Source of the DNA: Armatimonadota bacterium
Lineage (GTDB): Bacteria; Armatimonadota; Hebobacteria; CAIYQO01
Direction of reading: 5' to 3'
DNA length: 37,804 nucleotides
NCBI GenBank assembly: GCA_020060775.1
Contig: JAGUZN010000301.1
Location: forward strand, 1-37,804
The stretch's first letter is position 1; each line of letters begins with the position of its first letter. Below are positions 1 through 8,433 of this stretch, one piece after another. Made by a program: the position numbers and the translations under genes. The notes below the pieces were generated by a model. That model worked only from the letters and a program-made list of their open reading frames with translations. It did not search any database and was not told the DNA's origin.

Positions 1-36
1 CGTCGAGAGATCGGGCATTTGTCAGTTCCATGGCCA

Positions 37-810
37 TTATGGTACCAGCGCGAGATCGATCTCGGCAACCGAAGGCAGCACACGCGTGGGACGATAGGGA
101 TACCGTTCGACATCCGCGTCCCGCGTCAATCCGCTGAGCACAAGGATGGTGTCCATGCCCGCCTCCATGCCGGCAATCACATCGGTATCCATGCGATCCC
201 CCACCATCACGGCATCCTCGGAATGGACGCCCAGATAGTTGAGCGCGCTGCGCATCATCAACGGATTCGGCTTGCCGATGAAATACGGGGCCACGCCGGT
301 CGCTTTCTCGATCAGCGACGCCATCGCGCCGCACGCCGGCACGATGCCCTGCTCGGTGGGGCCTGAGCTATCGGGATTGGTGGCGATGAAGCGCGCCCCC
401 GCCGCCACCAGCCGGATGGCCTCGGTGATGCGTTCGAAGTTGTAGAAGGTCGTCTCGCCCAACACCACGTACTCCGGGTCCACGCTGGTCAGAATATACC
501 CGACTTCGTGCAGTGCTGAAGTTAATCCCGTCTCACCAATCACGAACGCCGTCCCATTCGGTCGCTGGTGGTCGAGAAACTGCGCGGTGGCCATGGCAGA
601 CGTAAAAAGATGTCCGTCCGGTATTTCAAGACCGATCGTCGCCAGACGATGCTGCAGGTCGCGCGGCGTGTACATGGGGTTGTTGGTGAGCACAAGAAAC
701 GGGGTGTTGGTCTCCACCAATCGGGCGAGAAACTGCGGGGCTCCGGGGATCGGCGTGCTCCCGCGCACCAACACGCCATCCATATCGAGCAAGAATGCGT
801 TATTCGGCAT
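37..810 (-). CDS. NagD-like HAD-superfamily (subclass IIA) phosphatase
   Basis: The protein is probably a cytoplasmic phosphatase acting on a small sugar or nucleoside phosphate; the substrate cannot be read from sequence. HAD motif I is at the N-terminus (LLDMDGVLV, nucleophile Asp9 and acid/base Asp11). Motif II follows as VLTNN, the motif III lysine lies in IGKPNPLMM, and motif IV is VGDRMDTD. The space between motifs II and III fits the C2 cap of NagD/PGP-type enzymes, and 257 residues is normal for the family. I chose the ATG at 810 because motif I then starts at residue 9, as in relatives. An upstream TTG at 846 would add 12 unlike residues. The gene lies downstream of fixX on the same strand, separated by a strong hairpin, so it may be transcribed separately. 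The family call is firm and the substrate is open. Confidence 0.88.
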   Translation of the reverse strand: MPNNAFLLDMDGVLVRGSTPIPGAPQFLARLVETNTPFLVLTNNPMYTPRDLQHRLATIGLEIPDGHLFTSAMATAQFLDHQRPNGTAFVIGETGLTSALHEVGYILTSVDPEYVVLGETTFYNFERITEAIRLVAAGARFIATNPDSSGPTEQGIVPACGAMASLIEKATGVAPYFIGKPNPLMMRSALNYLGVHSEDAVMVGDRMDTDVIAGMEAGMDTILVLSGLTRDADVERYPYRPTRVLPSVAEIDLALVP

Positions 811-901
811 ACCCTCATTGTGCCCAAAAACGCCCGCACCGGTCAAGCCACCCTCCCACAGCCGGGATAGCGAGTGATGAAGGGTAGAGCAAATGAGGAG
901 A

Positions 902-935
902 CGGGTCGAGACCTTTACGAAAAGGTCTCGACCCG
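902..935 (-). terminator. Long perfect hairpin after fixX
   Basis: A 15-bp perfect stem (902-916 with 921-935) closes a 4-nt loop, 13 nt past the fixX stop. There is no run of T after the stem on either strand, so it is either a terminator that does not rely on a U-tract or an RNA 3'-end stabiliser. Several hairpins of the same design end other operons in this window. Confidence 0.6.
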
Positions 936-948
936 GTAAGGTGAGGGA

Positions 949-1251
949 TTACCCCATCTTCAGTACCATGCCGAACCCGCCGCGGGGATACCCCCACTCC
1001 AGGTTGTCATGGGGACAGGCAAAGCGACATGACCCACATTCCAGACAACCGCTGTACTGCACGGTGAGTTGACCGCTCTCCCATACGTACACACCTGCCG
1101 GACAGAGATAGGTGCAGGGCTTGTCCTCGCACTTGTTGCAGACTTCCGGATCTTTGACGCGCAGGTGCGACTGGTGCTCATCAACGTTGTACTTGTTGAC
1201 GTACAGCTCTTTCTCGATGCCCGCGCGGATTTTTTCAGTATCGATCGACAT
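949..1251 (-). CDS. fixX: FixX, ferredoxin-like subunit of the FixABCX complex
   Basis: This small iron-sulfur protein passes electrons within or onto the FixABCX electron-bifurcating complex, which couples NADH oxidation to reduction of both quinone and a low-potential ferredoxin or flavodoxin. The 100-residue sequence has eight cysteines in two groups, C38/C41/C46/C50 and C69/C72/C75/C79. The second group has the CxxCxxCxxxCP ferredoxin spacing, so two [4Fe-4S] clusters are possible. The C-terminal part (WGYPRGGFG) is typical of FixX and of the ferredoxin-like domain of ETF-quinone oxidoreductase. The start is one base past the stop of fixC, so the two are translationally coupled. It is the last gene of the fixABCX operon. 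Confidence 0.95.
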   Translation of the reverse strand: MSIDTEKIRAGIEKELYVNKYNVDEHQSHLRVKDPEVCNKCEDKPCTYLCPAGVYVWESGQLTVQYSGCLECGSCRFACPHDNLEWGYPRGGFGMVLKMG

Positions 1252-1252
1252 C

Positions 1253-2560
1253 TTATTTCACCACCTTGAAAAGACCCCAGAGATCGGCCGCGATCTTCAG
1301 TTTATTGCCGGCCATTTTGAAGATCTTCCACTGCTTCTCGCGCTTGGGCACGCTGTCCACGGTGAAGAACTCGGTGGCCATGTTGTTGAGCATGGCCGGG
1401 TAACTGGTGAAGAACTGGCGATTCTTTTCCATATGCTGGGAAGCGCGACGATACTTGCGCAGATCCTTGATGACAAAGGTATCATTGAGCTTCGCCGCAT
1501 ACGCGCTCAGCGTCTTCCCGAAGAAGTCGCCCTTGTTGTGGGCTTCGATCGCTGTTTCACCAGCCAGCTTACCGGAGGTGACCGCCAGGTTCGACCCTTC
1601 CCGATGCAGGCCATTACACAGTTGCGCGGCATCGCCAACCACCATCACGCCGTCGGCAAAGAGCGGCGGAATGGCATCATACCCGCCCTCGGGGATGAGG
1701 TGGGCGGCGTATTCGCGCACTTCGCAACCGGCGAACAGCGGCGCCAGGGCAGGATGCTGCTTGGCGATTTGCAACAGTGCATGCGGGTTTTGCTTGAATT
1801 CAGCGTAATCTGACAGCAACGCGCCCACGCCGAACGACAACGTATCTTTATTCGTGTACAGGAACGCCGTGCCGACCATCCCCTTGGTCAGTGCCCCGTA
1901 CATTTCAATGGTCAGCCCTTCGCCGGGGGCCAGGCCGAAGCGTTCCTCGATGATCTTAGCACGTTCATCGCTCTTCCCCGGCGGGGCGAGGATCTCCTTG
2001 ACGGCGAGCGCGAGCTGATTGGGCTTCCAGCGTGTGTGCAATTCGATCTTCTCCGAGAGCAGGGAAACAGCGCCGTCGGCGAGGATGACGATATTGGCCA
2101 GCAGGTCGCCATCAGGACGATTGGTGCGCACGCCGATGACCCGGCCCCGGCCATCGCGCAGCAGGTCGACCACCGTCGTGCCGGGCACGATGAGCGCCCC
2201 GGCATCCGCCACTTTCTGGCCCAGCCAGGCATCGAACTTGCCGCGCAACACGGTGAACGCGTTATACGGTTCGCGCGCCCATGCTTCCGAGCGGTGCCCG
2301 GCTTTCACGGCCGAGGCGTCCGACAGCAGCCACATATCCTGCTCGATGACGGGACGTTCCACCGGCGCTTCTTTCCAGAACTCCGGAAAGACTTCGGACG
2401 TCGGCTGGCGATAAAGCACGCCCCCCATCACATTCTTGGCGCCGGGATAGTCACCGCGTTCGATGACGATCACGTTCAGGCCTTTATTCACCATGGTGTA
2501 GGCGGCGGAAAGGCCTGACAGGCCGGCGCCGACAACAATGACATCAAATTTTTCTGGCAC
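1253..2560 (-). CDS. fixC: FixC, ETF-quinone oxidoreductase-like flavoprotein
   Basis: This FAD protein is the quinone-facing branch of the FixABCX complex, probably bound to the membrane surface. The N-terminal Rossmann dinucleotide fold is clear: VVGAGLSGLSAA at residues 9-20, followed by the acidic end of beta-2 in VIVIERGD. The second FAD motif is VVGDAAQLCNGLHREG near residue 315. At 435 residues it has the usual FixC length and lacks the C-terminal Fe-S domain found fused in mitochondrial ETF-QO; that function is carried by fixX next door. It follows fixB by 44 nt. The assignment is firm from sequence and operon order. Confidence 0.95.
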   Translation of the reverse strand: MPEKFDVIVVGAGLSGLSAAYTMVNKGLNVIVIERGDYPGAKNVMGGVLYRQPTSEVFPEFWKEAPVERPVIEQDMWLLSDASAVKAGHRSEAWAREPYNAFTVLRGKFDAWLGQKVADAGALIVPGTTVVDLLRDGRGRVIGVRTNRPDGDLLANIVILADGAVSLLSEKIELHTRWKPNQLALAVKEILAPPGKSDERAKIIEERFGLAPGEGLTIEMYGALTKGMVGTAFLYTNKDTLSFGVGALLSDYAEFKQNPHALLQIAKQHPALAPLFAGCEVREYAAHLIPEGGYDAIPPLFADGVMVVGDAAQLCNGLHREGSNLAVTSGKLAGETAIEAHNKGDFFGKTLSAYAAKLNDTFVIKDLRKYRRASQHMEKNRQFFTSYPAMLNNMATEFFTVDSVPKREKQWKIFKMAGNKLKIAADLWGLFKVVK

Positions 2561-2604
2561 AGTTCATTTCTCCAGTCACTCAACAGTTGCCCTGCGCAAG
2601 TGGA

Positions 2605-3645
2605 TTACACGTTGGCGGCAGCTTGCTCCCGCGCGGCTTTGATCTGTCGCGTCAACTCGGGCACCACCTCAAACAGGTCGCCAACAATCCCGACGGAGGC
2701 CACCGAGAAGATCGGCGCCTCGGGATCGTTGTTAATGGCGATGATGGTGTCAGCATTCTGCATGCCGACGAGATGCTGAATCGCACCGGAAACGCCGACA
2801 GCGATGTAGAGGCGCGGGCGAACAGTTTTGCCGGTTTGCCCGACTTGGTGCGCATAGCTGATCCACCCCAGATCGACGACCGCACGCGAGGCGCCCACGA
2901 CGCCGCCGGTGGCCTGGGCCAATTCCTCAATCATGCGCAAGTTCTCCGCACTGCCTACCCCGCGGCCGGCGGTGACGATAATATCTGCTTCAGCAATGTT
3001 GACGCCTTCGGATTCAGTGGGGAAGAACTTGAGGATTTTGGTGGCGATATCGGCTTCTTTGAGTTCGAGTTCTTCGCGCACGATGCGCCCGAGACGGCCG
3101 GGCTGGCGGGCCGGCATGGGCATCACGCGCGGGCGGACGGTAGCCATTTGCGGACGATGCTGTTCGCACAGAATGGTAGCCATGATATTGCCGCCGAATG
3201 CCGGTCGCGTCATTTCAAACAGGCGCTTTTCGACATCGACGCCGAGCTGCGTGCAGTCGGCAGTCAGGCCGGTGTCGACCTCAATGGCGATGGCCGAGGC
3301 CAGGTCGCGCCCGGTGACCGTAGCGCCGAGCAAAAAAATCTCGGGCTGGTACTTGTTGATCAGATGCACTACGGCGCGCATGTGCGGTTCAGTGCGGTAA
3401 TGCGAAAAGACCGGCCCGTCAATGATATAGGCGATATCAGCACCGTAGGCAAAGGCTTCCGTGGCCAGCCTGGAGCCGCTATCGCCAACGATCATCACCC
3501 CGAGTTCGACGCCCAGCGCATCAGCCATGTGCCGGCCGGGGGTCAACAACTCCCAGGAAACCCCGGTAGCTTTACCGTCGGCGTGCTCGACATACACCCA
3601 CACCCCGCGGAAATCTTTGATACTATCATCAGTCGTTTTTGGCAT
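2605..3645 (-). CDS. fixB: FixB, electron transfer flavoprotein alpha subunit
   Basis: The alpha subunit forms a heterodimer with FixA and carries one FAD in its C-terminal domain. Residues about 1-200 form the N-terminal ETF domain, including LLGATVTGRDLASAIA. The C-terminal FAD-binding domain is strongly conserved: GRGVGSAENL, TGGVVGASRAVVD, SYAHQVGQTGKTV, IAVGVSGAIQH and IINNDPEAPIF-like strings in order. The length (346) suits FixB. It starts 9 nt after fixA ends. The first residues (KTTDDSIKDFRGVWVYVEH) are typical of FixB rather than of housekeeping EtfA. The call is firm; the bifurcating role is inferred from the complete fixABCX set. Confidence 0.95.
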   Translation of the reverse strand: MPKTTDDSIKDFRGVWVYVEHADGKATGVSWELLTPGRHMADALGVELGVMIVGDSGSRLATEAFAYGADIAYIIDGPVFSHYRTEPHMRAVVHLINKYQPEIFLLGATVTGRDLASAIAIEVDTGLTADCTQLGVDVEKRLFEMTRPAFGGNIMATILCEQHRPQMATVRPRVMPMPARQPGRLGRIVREELELKEADIATKILKFFPTESEGVNIAEADIIVTAGRGVGSAENLRMIEELAQATGGVVGASRAVVDLGWISYAHQVGQTGKTVRPRLYIAVGVSGAIQHLVGMQNADTIIAINNDPEAPIFSVASVGIVGDLFEVVPELTRQIKAAREQAAANV

Positions 3646-3654
3646 CGAATCCCC

Positions 3655-4464
3655 CTAGAGCACACCCTGAGTGTGCAGCACATCCACCGCCGATTTCACG
3701 GCATCAACCAACCCGGCTTTCTCCACGGAGACGACTTCGCCACCCGAACGCTGCGGGGGGGCGAAGATACGCTTGACTTTCGTGGGCGAGCCTTTGAGCC
3801 CCAGGTTGGCGAGCTCGACATCGACCTGCTGCACCGACCAGGTTTCCGGTGTGTAGCGCAGTGAGGTGATGATGCCCGGCAGACTGGCGTAGCGGATCTC
3901 CGGAGCGTCTTCCACGACGGTCACCACGACCGGCAGGGTGGTGCGGACAATTTCTTTGCCGCGTTCCAACTTGCGCTCTGCAGTGATGGTGCGCGCATCC
4001 GGGTCCACGTGCTCGACGCCGGTTGAGTAGGTCACCTGCTGCCACCCCAGGTGACGCGCGATGCCCGGACCGGTCTGCGCGGTGTCGCCGTCGATCGTCT
4101 GCTTGCCGCAGATGACAATATCGACAGGCTCGTCTTGCGAGAGACGGCGCACGGCGGCCGAGAGGGCGTAACTGGTGGCCCAGGTGTCGGAGCCGGCGAA
4201 CGCACGGTCAGTCAACAACACGGCGCGGTCGGCGCCATACGCCAGGCACTTCTTCAGAGACTTCACGGCATCCGGCGGCCCCATGCTGATCAGGGTGACG
4301 GTTGCACCAAAGCGTGCTTTGATGGAGAGGGCACACTCCAGCGCGTAATAATCAAAGGGGTTGACCACGGTGGGGATGCCTTCGCGGATCAGTGTGTTCG
4401 TGACGGGGTCGACACGCACTTGCGTGGTATCGGGCACCTGCTTCACACAGACAACAACATGCAT
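3655..4464 (-). CDS. fixA: FixA, electron transfer flavoprotein beta subunit
   Basis: The beta subunit of the Fix-type ETF; in bifurcating ETFs this subunit holds the FAD that splits the electron pair from NADH. The mature-looking N-terminus MHVVVCVKQVPDTTQVRVD is the standard start of the family and places the gene start at the ATG at 4464, just after a strong Shine-Dalgarno (GGAAAGGAAAG). The upstream open extension to 4563 has no family resemblance. Inside, NPFDYYALECAL, MGPPDAVKSLKKCLAYGADRA and ICGKQTIDGDTAQTGPGIA are the canonical ETF-beta signature segments. It is the first gene of fixABCX. No nif gene is visible, so nothing here points to nitrogen fixation; quinone-linked ferredoxin reduction is the safer reading. 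Confidence 0.94.
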   Translation of the reverse strand: MHVVVCVKQVPDTTQVRVDPVTNTLIREGIPTVVNPFDYYALECALSIKARFGATVTLISMGPPDAVKSLKKCLAYGADRAVLLTDRAFAGSDTWATSYALSAAVRRLSQDEPVDIVICGKQTIDGDTAQTGPGIARHLGWQQVTYSTGVEHVDPDARTITAERKLERGKEIVRTTLPVVVTVVEDAPEIRYASLPGIITSLRYTPETWSVQQVDVELANLGLKGSPTKVKRIFAPPQRSGGEVVSVEKAGLVDAVKSAVDVLHTQGVL

Positions 4465-4525
4465 GCGCTCTTTCCTTTCCAGACCCAATGCGGGATCAGG
4501 GAACTTGCAGCTGTTGGACGTGGGA

Positions 4526-4553
4526 ATGATACGGTGCGTGTGGGCAGAGTCAT
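4526..4553 (-). promoter_or_regulatory. Candidate sigma-70-type promoter for fixABCX
   Basis: On the minus strand ATGACT (4548-4553) and TATCAT (4526-4531) are separated by 16 bp. They match the -35 and -10 consensus at 4/6 and 5/6 positions. Transcription would start near 4519 and give a leader of about 55 nt to the fixA ATG. The call rests on pattern only. Confidence 0.4.
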
Positions 4554-4584
4554 CAGAGCCCACCCCGTATCGGCCGGCCTTGTC

Positions 4585-4700
4585 AAGAGCCTATCCGAAC
4601 AGCACTGCGTATGCGCTGACATGATGGTGTCACCAGATGCTGCGCCCGTGGCTGATCGAATGGTGCGATTAGCGAACCACTACTGTTCAGATAGGCTCTT
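4585..4700. repeat. 116-bp element with 18-bp inverted ends (MITE-like)
   Basis: The left end AAGAGCCTATCCGAACAG (4585-4602) and the reverse complement of the right end (4683-4700) agree at 17 of 18 positions. The 80-bp interior shows no coding signal. Size and ends resemble a small non-autonomous insertion element. No clear target-site duplication flanks it (left tc, right ag), so an old insertion or a large regulatory stem is also possible. It lies in the 456-bp gap between fixA and the membrane-protein gene. I could not place the ends in a specific IS family. Confidence 0.5.
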
Positions 4701-4920
4701 AGCGGATCAATAGCCACTTCAACCTAACGTCCTATAAGTACTTCGTCCTACGCGTGCGATTATCCTTCTTCGTCTGCGGCACGCTAAAACGATAAATATT
4801 GTGAACTTCTACCCGACAGGTATATATACCCAGGACGCGCATAACCACACACGCGTTCGTCGCCACAACGTCTCGTTTACAGAAGCGTATCGTGAGGCTC
4901 TGCAGTGTCCGGGGTATCCG
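4701..4920. other. Intergenic stretch without a recognisable gene
   Basis: This is the downstream flank of the membrane-protein gene. I see no credible coding region or intrinsic terminator. The only structure I note is a perfect 12-bp palindrome GGTATATATACC at 4819-4830, locally much richer in A+T than its surroundings. Confidence 0.5.
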
Positions 4921-6504
4921 TTACGGGTAGGTCCATTCGTTGAGGAGTGGCATCGTTTTCGTCGCACCGAATAGCTTGGCGTTGCCGGAGCGCAGTTCAA
5001 GTAGGCAGGTCTGCGGTGCGTCAGGACGATCCGTCAGATGTTGTTGGGCGGTGGCCAGTTGGGCAAAGGCCGTCATTGGCAGCGGCTCGACCGCCCGTAA
5101 GGCGGTAAGGCGGTCGCCGAGCAGTACGACATCGGCAGTCACGATGCCCAGGAAGTCATCGGGCGGCGGTGAGGTGGCGAGCTGGGTGATGCGCCACTCC
5201 GCATGCGGCTGCGTAACCTGTTTTCCAATAAGCACCATTGCACGCGTGGCATCCACACGCAGAGGCGTCGGGCGGGCAATGGCGAAGATGCGCCACTGCA
5301 CCGCACGGTATCCGCCGTCATTCTTGCGATACAGCACCTGGGCAAAGACGGGTTCAGCGGGTACCGATTGCGGCTGCGTCCCAGCGGACAGCTGTTCCAC
5401 ACTGCGTACCAGGGCATCAGCCGCAGTGGAATCAGGCAGCGTGAATTCGGACTCCTGCCAATCAATCTGCTGCTCCTGCATGGCCTGTCGTTCGGCGAGG
5501 TGTTGTTGGTGATCCCGGTAGATGGAGACACCGATCAATCCGGCGAGCAACACGACCACCACGCCGGTCATCGCCCATTCCTGTCGCTGCAATTGCCAAC
5601 TACGCCAGTTGGCCACCAGGACGCCCCCGCAGATGAAGACCAGTCCGGGAAGATAATCGATCACAATGGTATGACCGAACAGCGTCTGACCTTCCAACGC
5701 GATGATCAGCGTGGCCAACAACAGGCCGGCGAAAATGCCCCACATGGTACGTGCGACGGAAAAGCCGAGCCGATACGCGCAGGTGAGAAAGAAGGCAAGG
5801 AAGACGAAATCGCCGATGCCGATGGAGTCGGGCGGGGCAATGCTGGCGACGAACTGCATTGACTGCGGCAGCGTCGCCTTGATTTCTTCTGACATGGTGA
5901 CGGCGGCGGTGGATGCTGACGCCATATAGCTGACCGCTGCCGGCGCGCTCTCGCTCATTTTATTGACGAATCCCCAGTACACGCCCCAGAAATCGATCAT
6001 GCCGGAGACGACGGCCACCGGCAAGAGGATCGCGCGTTCGCGCACGATCCGCGCCAGCAGTTGTCCGGCATACACGCCGGCGAGAATGAGAAAGAAGGGA
6101 ACGATGACATCGAGCAACGGATACCCCTGCATCGGGGTGAGCGCCTGCAGGACGCTGGTAAGCGATGGACCTTTTCGCAGGGCGCGCACCACCTGCCAGA
6201 CGATCGGATTCAGCCCGAGGAAGAGCAACAGGGAACCGAGCATCAACCAGGTCTGCACGCGCGCAGGCAACGCGACGGCGCACAGGAGGCGGATGGCGTA
6301 GACGAGGATGACCAGATACGATACGGTCGAAAGGACCGCCACGATGAGCAGCAACTGCACCGGCAAATGCAGCGATTGCGCATTGAACAGCGTGATACAC
6401 GCGAAGTAGATCAGGTAGAGCGCCGCACCGCCTAATGCCCGCTGCGCATCACGTGACAGGGTTGACTGTGGCTGTGCTGCCATCGGCTCATGCTGGTCGA
6501 TCAT
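4921..6504 (-). CDS. Putative presenilin/SPP-like GxGD membrane aspartyl protease with C-terminal soluble domain
   Basis: Residues 1-330 are polytopic, with about nine hydrophobic segments (near 22-42, 49-73, 84-104, 130-152, 158-180, 228-250, 254-270, 280-298 and 311-328). Three motifs fall where presenilin-family proteases have theirs: Asp171 in a membrane segment (GMIDFWGVYWGF), G229-I-G231-D232 (IGIGDFVFLAFF), and P286-G-L288 in YLPGLVF, which corresponds to the family's PAL motif with Ala replaced by Gly. The spacings of 61 residues Asp to Asp and 54 Asp to Pro are close to those of archaeal presenilin homologues as I recall them. Residues about 340-527 form a soluble domain I do not recognise. 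The ATG at 6504 has a G-rich Shine-Dalgarno and overlaps the end of the mreB-like gene by 17 nt, so the two are translationally coupled. An ATG at 6483 is an alternative start. The family call is inference from motifs; protease activity is unproven. Confidence 0.6.
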   Translation of the reverse strand: MIDQHEPMAAQPQSTLSRDAQRALGGAALYLIYFACITLFNAQSLHLPVQLLLIVAVLSTVSYLVILVYAIRLLCAVALPARVQTWLMLGSLLLFLGLNPIVWQVVRALRKGPSLTSVLQALTPMQGYPLLDVIVPFFLILAGVYAGQLLARIVRERAILLPVAVVSGMIDFWGVYWGFVNKMSESAPAAVSYMASASTAAVTMSEEIKATLPQSMQFVASIAPPDSIGIGDFVFLAFFLTCAYRLGFSVARTMWGIFAGLLLATLIIALEGQTLFGHTIVIDYLPGLVFICGGVLVANWRSWQLQRQEWAMTGVVVVLLAGLIGVSIYRDHQQHLAERQAMQEQQIDWQESEFTLPDSTAADALVRSVEQLSAGTQPQSVPAEPVFAQVLYRKNDGGYRAVQWRIFAIARPTPLRVDATRAMVLIGKQVTQPHAEWRITQLATSPPPDDFLGIVTADVVLLGDRLTALRAVEPLPMTAFAQLATAQQHLTDRPDAPQTCLLELRSGNAKLFGATKTMPLLNEWTYP

Positions 6505-7558
6505 AGAACCCCCCGGTCACTGTCGCGGCAGTTGGCTCCCAGACGCCGTCCTGACGACGCATGGATTCGAGATACGTGCCCGTGCCCAGCGCCACACAGC
6601 ACAGCGGATCATCGGCGACGCGCGCGGGAATCCCCACGCGACGGGCGAGATAGCCCTCAATGCGGCGCAACAACGCGCCGCCACCCGTAAGCACCATGCC
6701 GCGCTCCATGATGTCGGCGGCCAATTCCGGCGGCGTCTGCTCAAGCACCTGGCAAATTTTCTCGGCAATCGCGGCAAGGGGGTCTGCCAGCGTTTCGCGA
6801 ATTTCCTCGGAGCACAACCGCACGGTGCGGGGGAGGCCATCCATGAGGTCGCGTCCGCGCACTTCCATGGTGAGCTCGTGCTCCAGACGCTCTGCAGAAC
6901 CGATTTGCATTTTCACTTCTTCGGCCATATGCTCGCCGACGACGAGGTTGTACTCACGGCGAAGGTAACGCACGATGACGTCGTCGCACTGTTGTCCACC
7001 GACGCGCACCGCCCCGCCGGTCACCTGCCCTCCAAGAGAGATGATGCCGATATCGGTGGTGCCGCCGCCGATATCCACAACCAGGTTGCCCTGGGGCGCG
7101 GTGACGGCCACACCGGCGCCAATAGCAGCAGCAACCGGCGTGAGCAGGGGATACGCGCGACGAGCGCCTGCATCATGCGCGACGTCAAGGACGGCGCGCC
7201 GTTCAACGCCGGTGGCGCCGCAGGGGATGCTCATGGCCACGTCCGGGTTGACCACCCTGCCCCAGCCACACACCCGCGTGATGAGGTGGCGCAGCATGGC
7301 AGAGGCCACGCTATAGTTGGCAATCACGCCGGCTTTGAGCGGACTGACGGCATGGATATTGCCGGGGGTGCGCCCGAGCATTTGCCGGGCCTCTTCACCG
7401 ATGGCCACCAATTTGCCATCGGCACGCGCGACCGCGACGACTGCCGGCTCGCGCAACACGATGCCACGCCCCTGCTGGTAAACAAGGACGTTCGACGTGC
7501 CGAGATCAATCCCCAGTGCGGTATGTAAGCTGAACCACCGTATCGCCATAACTGTCAT
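6488..7558 (-). CDS. mreB: MreB-like actin-family cytoskeletal protein
   Basis: This protein belongs to the MreB/Mbl family, ATP-binding actin homologues that form membrane-associated filaments and direct wall growth in rod-shaped cells. Phosphate-1 is GIDLGTSNVLVY (Asp18), phosphate-2 is VVDIGGGTTDIG (Asp162, Asp169), and the adenosine loop is VLTGGGALLRRIEGYL. GEHMAEEVKMQIGSA is the typical MreB nucleotide-side helix. The length (356) is near normal, with about 20 extra C-terminal residues after the conserved end. Two ATGs (7558 and 7549) are possible and neither has a strong Shine-Dalgarno. The gene lies 17 nt after hisF and overlaps the downstream membrane-protein gene. No mreC, mreD, rodA or pbp2 is nearby, so it may be a paralogue rather than the main MreB. 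Confidence 0.9.
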   Translation of the reverse strand: MTVMAIRWFSLHTALGIDLGTSNVLVYQQGRGIVLREPAVVAVARADGKLVAIGEEARQMLGRTPGNIHAVSPLKAGVIANYSVASAMLRHLITRVCGWGRVVNPDVAMSIPCGATGVERRAVLDVAHDAGARRAYPLLTPVAAAIGAGVAVTAPQGNLVVDIGGGTTDIGIISLGGQVTGGAVRVGGQQCDDVIVRYLRREYNLVVGEHMAEEVKMQIGSAERLEHELTMEVRGRDLMDGLPRTVRLCSEEIRETLADPLAAIAEKICQVLEQTPPELAADIMERGMVLTGGGALLRRIEGYLARRVGIPARVADDPLCCVALGTGTYLESMRRQDGVWEPTAATVTGGFYDRPA

Positions 7559-7575
7559 CGCGTGATTGCCGGTGC

Positions 7576-8331
7576 TCAGCGTACCTGGACGCCGCGTTCA
7601 CGCAAATAGCTTTTCAATTGTCCGATGGTGTATTCCCCGTAGTGGGTGATGCTGGCGATGAGCGCGGCATCCGCTTTGGCCTCGGTCAACGCCTGGAAGA
7701 GATGTTCGGGCGCGCCAGCGCCGCCGGAGGCGATGACCGGGATGGAGACCGCTTCGGCGACGGCGCGCGTTTGCGGAATATCGAAGCCGGCTTTGGTGCC
7801 GTCAGCGTCCATGCTGGTGAGGAGAATTTCTCCCGCACCGCGCCGTTGCGCATCAACCGCCCACTCGACCACATTGATGCCGGTGGGCGTGCGCCCACCA
7901 TGCAGATAGACTTCCCACCATCCGTCAGGGTGGCGCTTGCCGTCAATGGCGACGACGACGCACTGACTGCCAAACCGCTCAGCCGCCTCGGAAATCAGCT
8001 CGGGGTTGAGCACGGCAGCCGTATTGATGGAGATTTTATCCGCCCCGGCTTTCAATAACTCGCGAAAGTCGTCGACCGCTTTGATGCCACCACCCACGCA
8101 GTAGGGGATGAAGACCTCTTCCGAGGTACGCGCCGCGATATCGAGGATCGTCGCACGACGTTCATGCGAGGCGGTAATATCGAGAAACACCAATTCATCA
8201 GCGCCTTCACGATCATAGAAGGCTGCGAGTTCCACCGGGTCTCCGGCGTCACGCAATTCGAGGAAGCGTGTACCTTTCACGACGCGGCCGTCTTTGACGT
8301 CCAGACAAGGGATGACACGTTTTGCCAGCAT
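7576..8331 (-). CDS. hisF: HisF, imidazole glycerol phosphate synthase cyclase subunit
   Basis: HisF uses ammonia delivered by the HisH glutaminase to convert PRFAR into imidazole glycerol phosphate and AICAR in histidine synthesis. This is a cytoplasmic (beta/alpha)8 barrel. Catalytic Asp11 ([14 protein letters not shown]) and Asp130 ([13 protein letters not shown]) are at exactly the classical positions. Phosphate-binding loops are visible in [10 protein letters not shown] and in [13 protein letters not shown]. The 251-residue length is standard. hisH and hisA are not in view, so the his genes are scattered or only this one sits here. It is first in a minus-strand run with the mreB-like and GxGD genes. 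The ribosome-binding site is weak. Confidence 0.97.
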   Translation of the reverse strand: MLAKRVIPCLDVKDGRVVKGTRFLELRDAGDPVELAAFYDREGADELVFLDITASHERRATILDIAARTSEEVFIPYCVGGGIKAVDDFRELLKAGADKISINTAAVLNPELISEAAERFGSQCVVVAIDGKRHPDGWWEVYLHGGRTPTGINVVEWAVDAQRRGAGEILLTSMDADGTKAGFDIPQTRAVAEAVSIPVIASGGAGAPEHLFQALTEAKADAALIASITHYGEYTIGQLKSYLRERGVQVR

Positions 8332-8433
8332 GCCACAAGCGTAAAAGGTTTATCCCGACGCGTCAAGAGGCATGGCCGTAATGCCGTCTATCCCGAGAGA
8401 ATGCGGTTATGCATACCCTCGCATGCTGTTACC

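Noticed and set aside
949-4464. fixABCX as proof of nitrogen fixation
   Set aside because: The complex also occurs in non-fixing bacteria, and no nif gene lies in the window.
4581-4586. TTGACA on the minus strand at the edge of the inverted-repeat element, as the fixA promoter
   Set aside because: No acceptable -10 hexamer is found 15-19 bp downstream; the sequence there is GC-rich.
4585-4700. A complete insertion sequence between fixA and the membrane-protein gene
   Set aside because: The element is only 116 bp, has no transposase frame, and shows no target-site duplication.
4051-4713. Open frame of 220 residues opposite fixA
   Set aside because: It lies opposite an unmistakable ETF-beta gene, has no recognisable motif and runs into the inverted-repeat element.
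4809-5000. Short minus-strand frame of 63 residues overlapping the end of the GxGD gene
   Set aside because: Low-complexity composition, no ribosome-binding site, and overlap with the better-supported gene in another frame.
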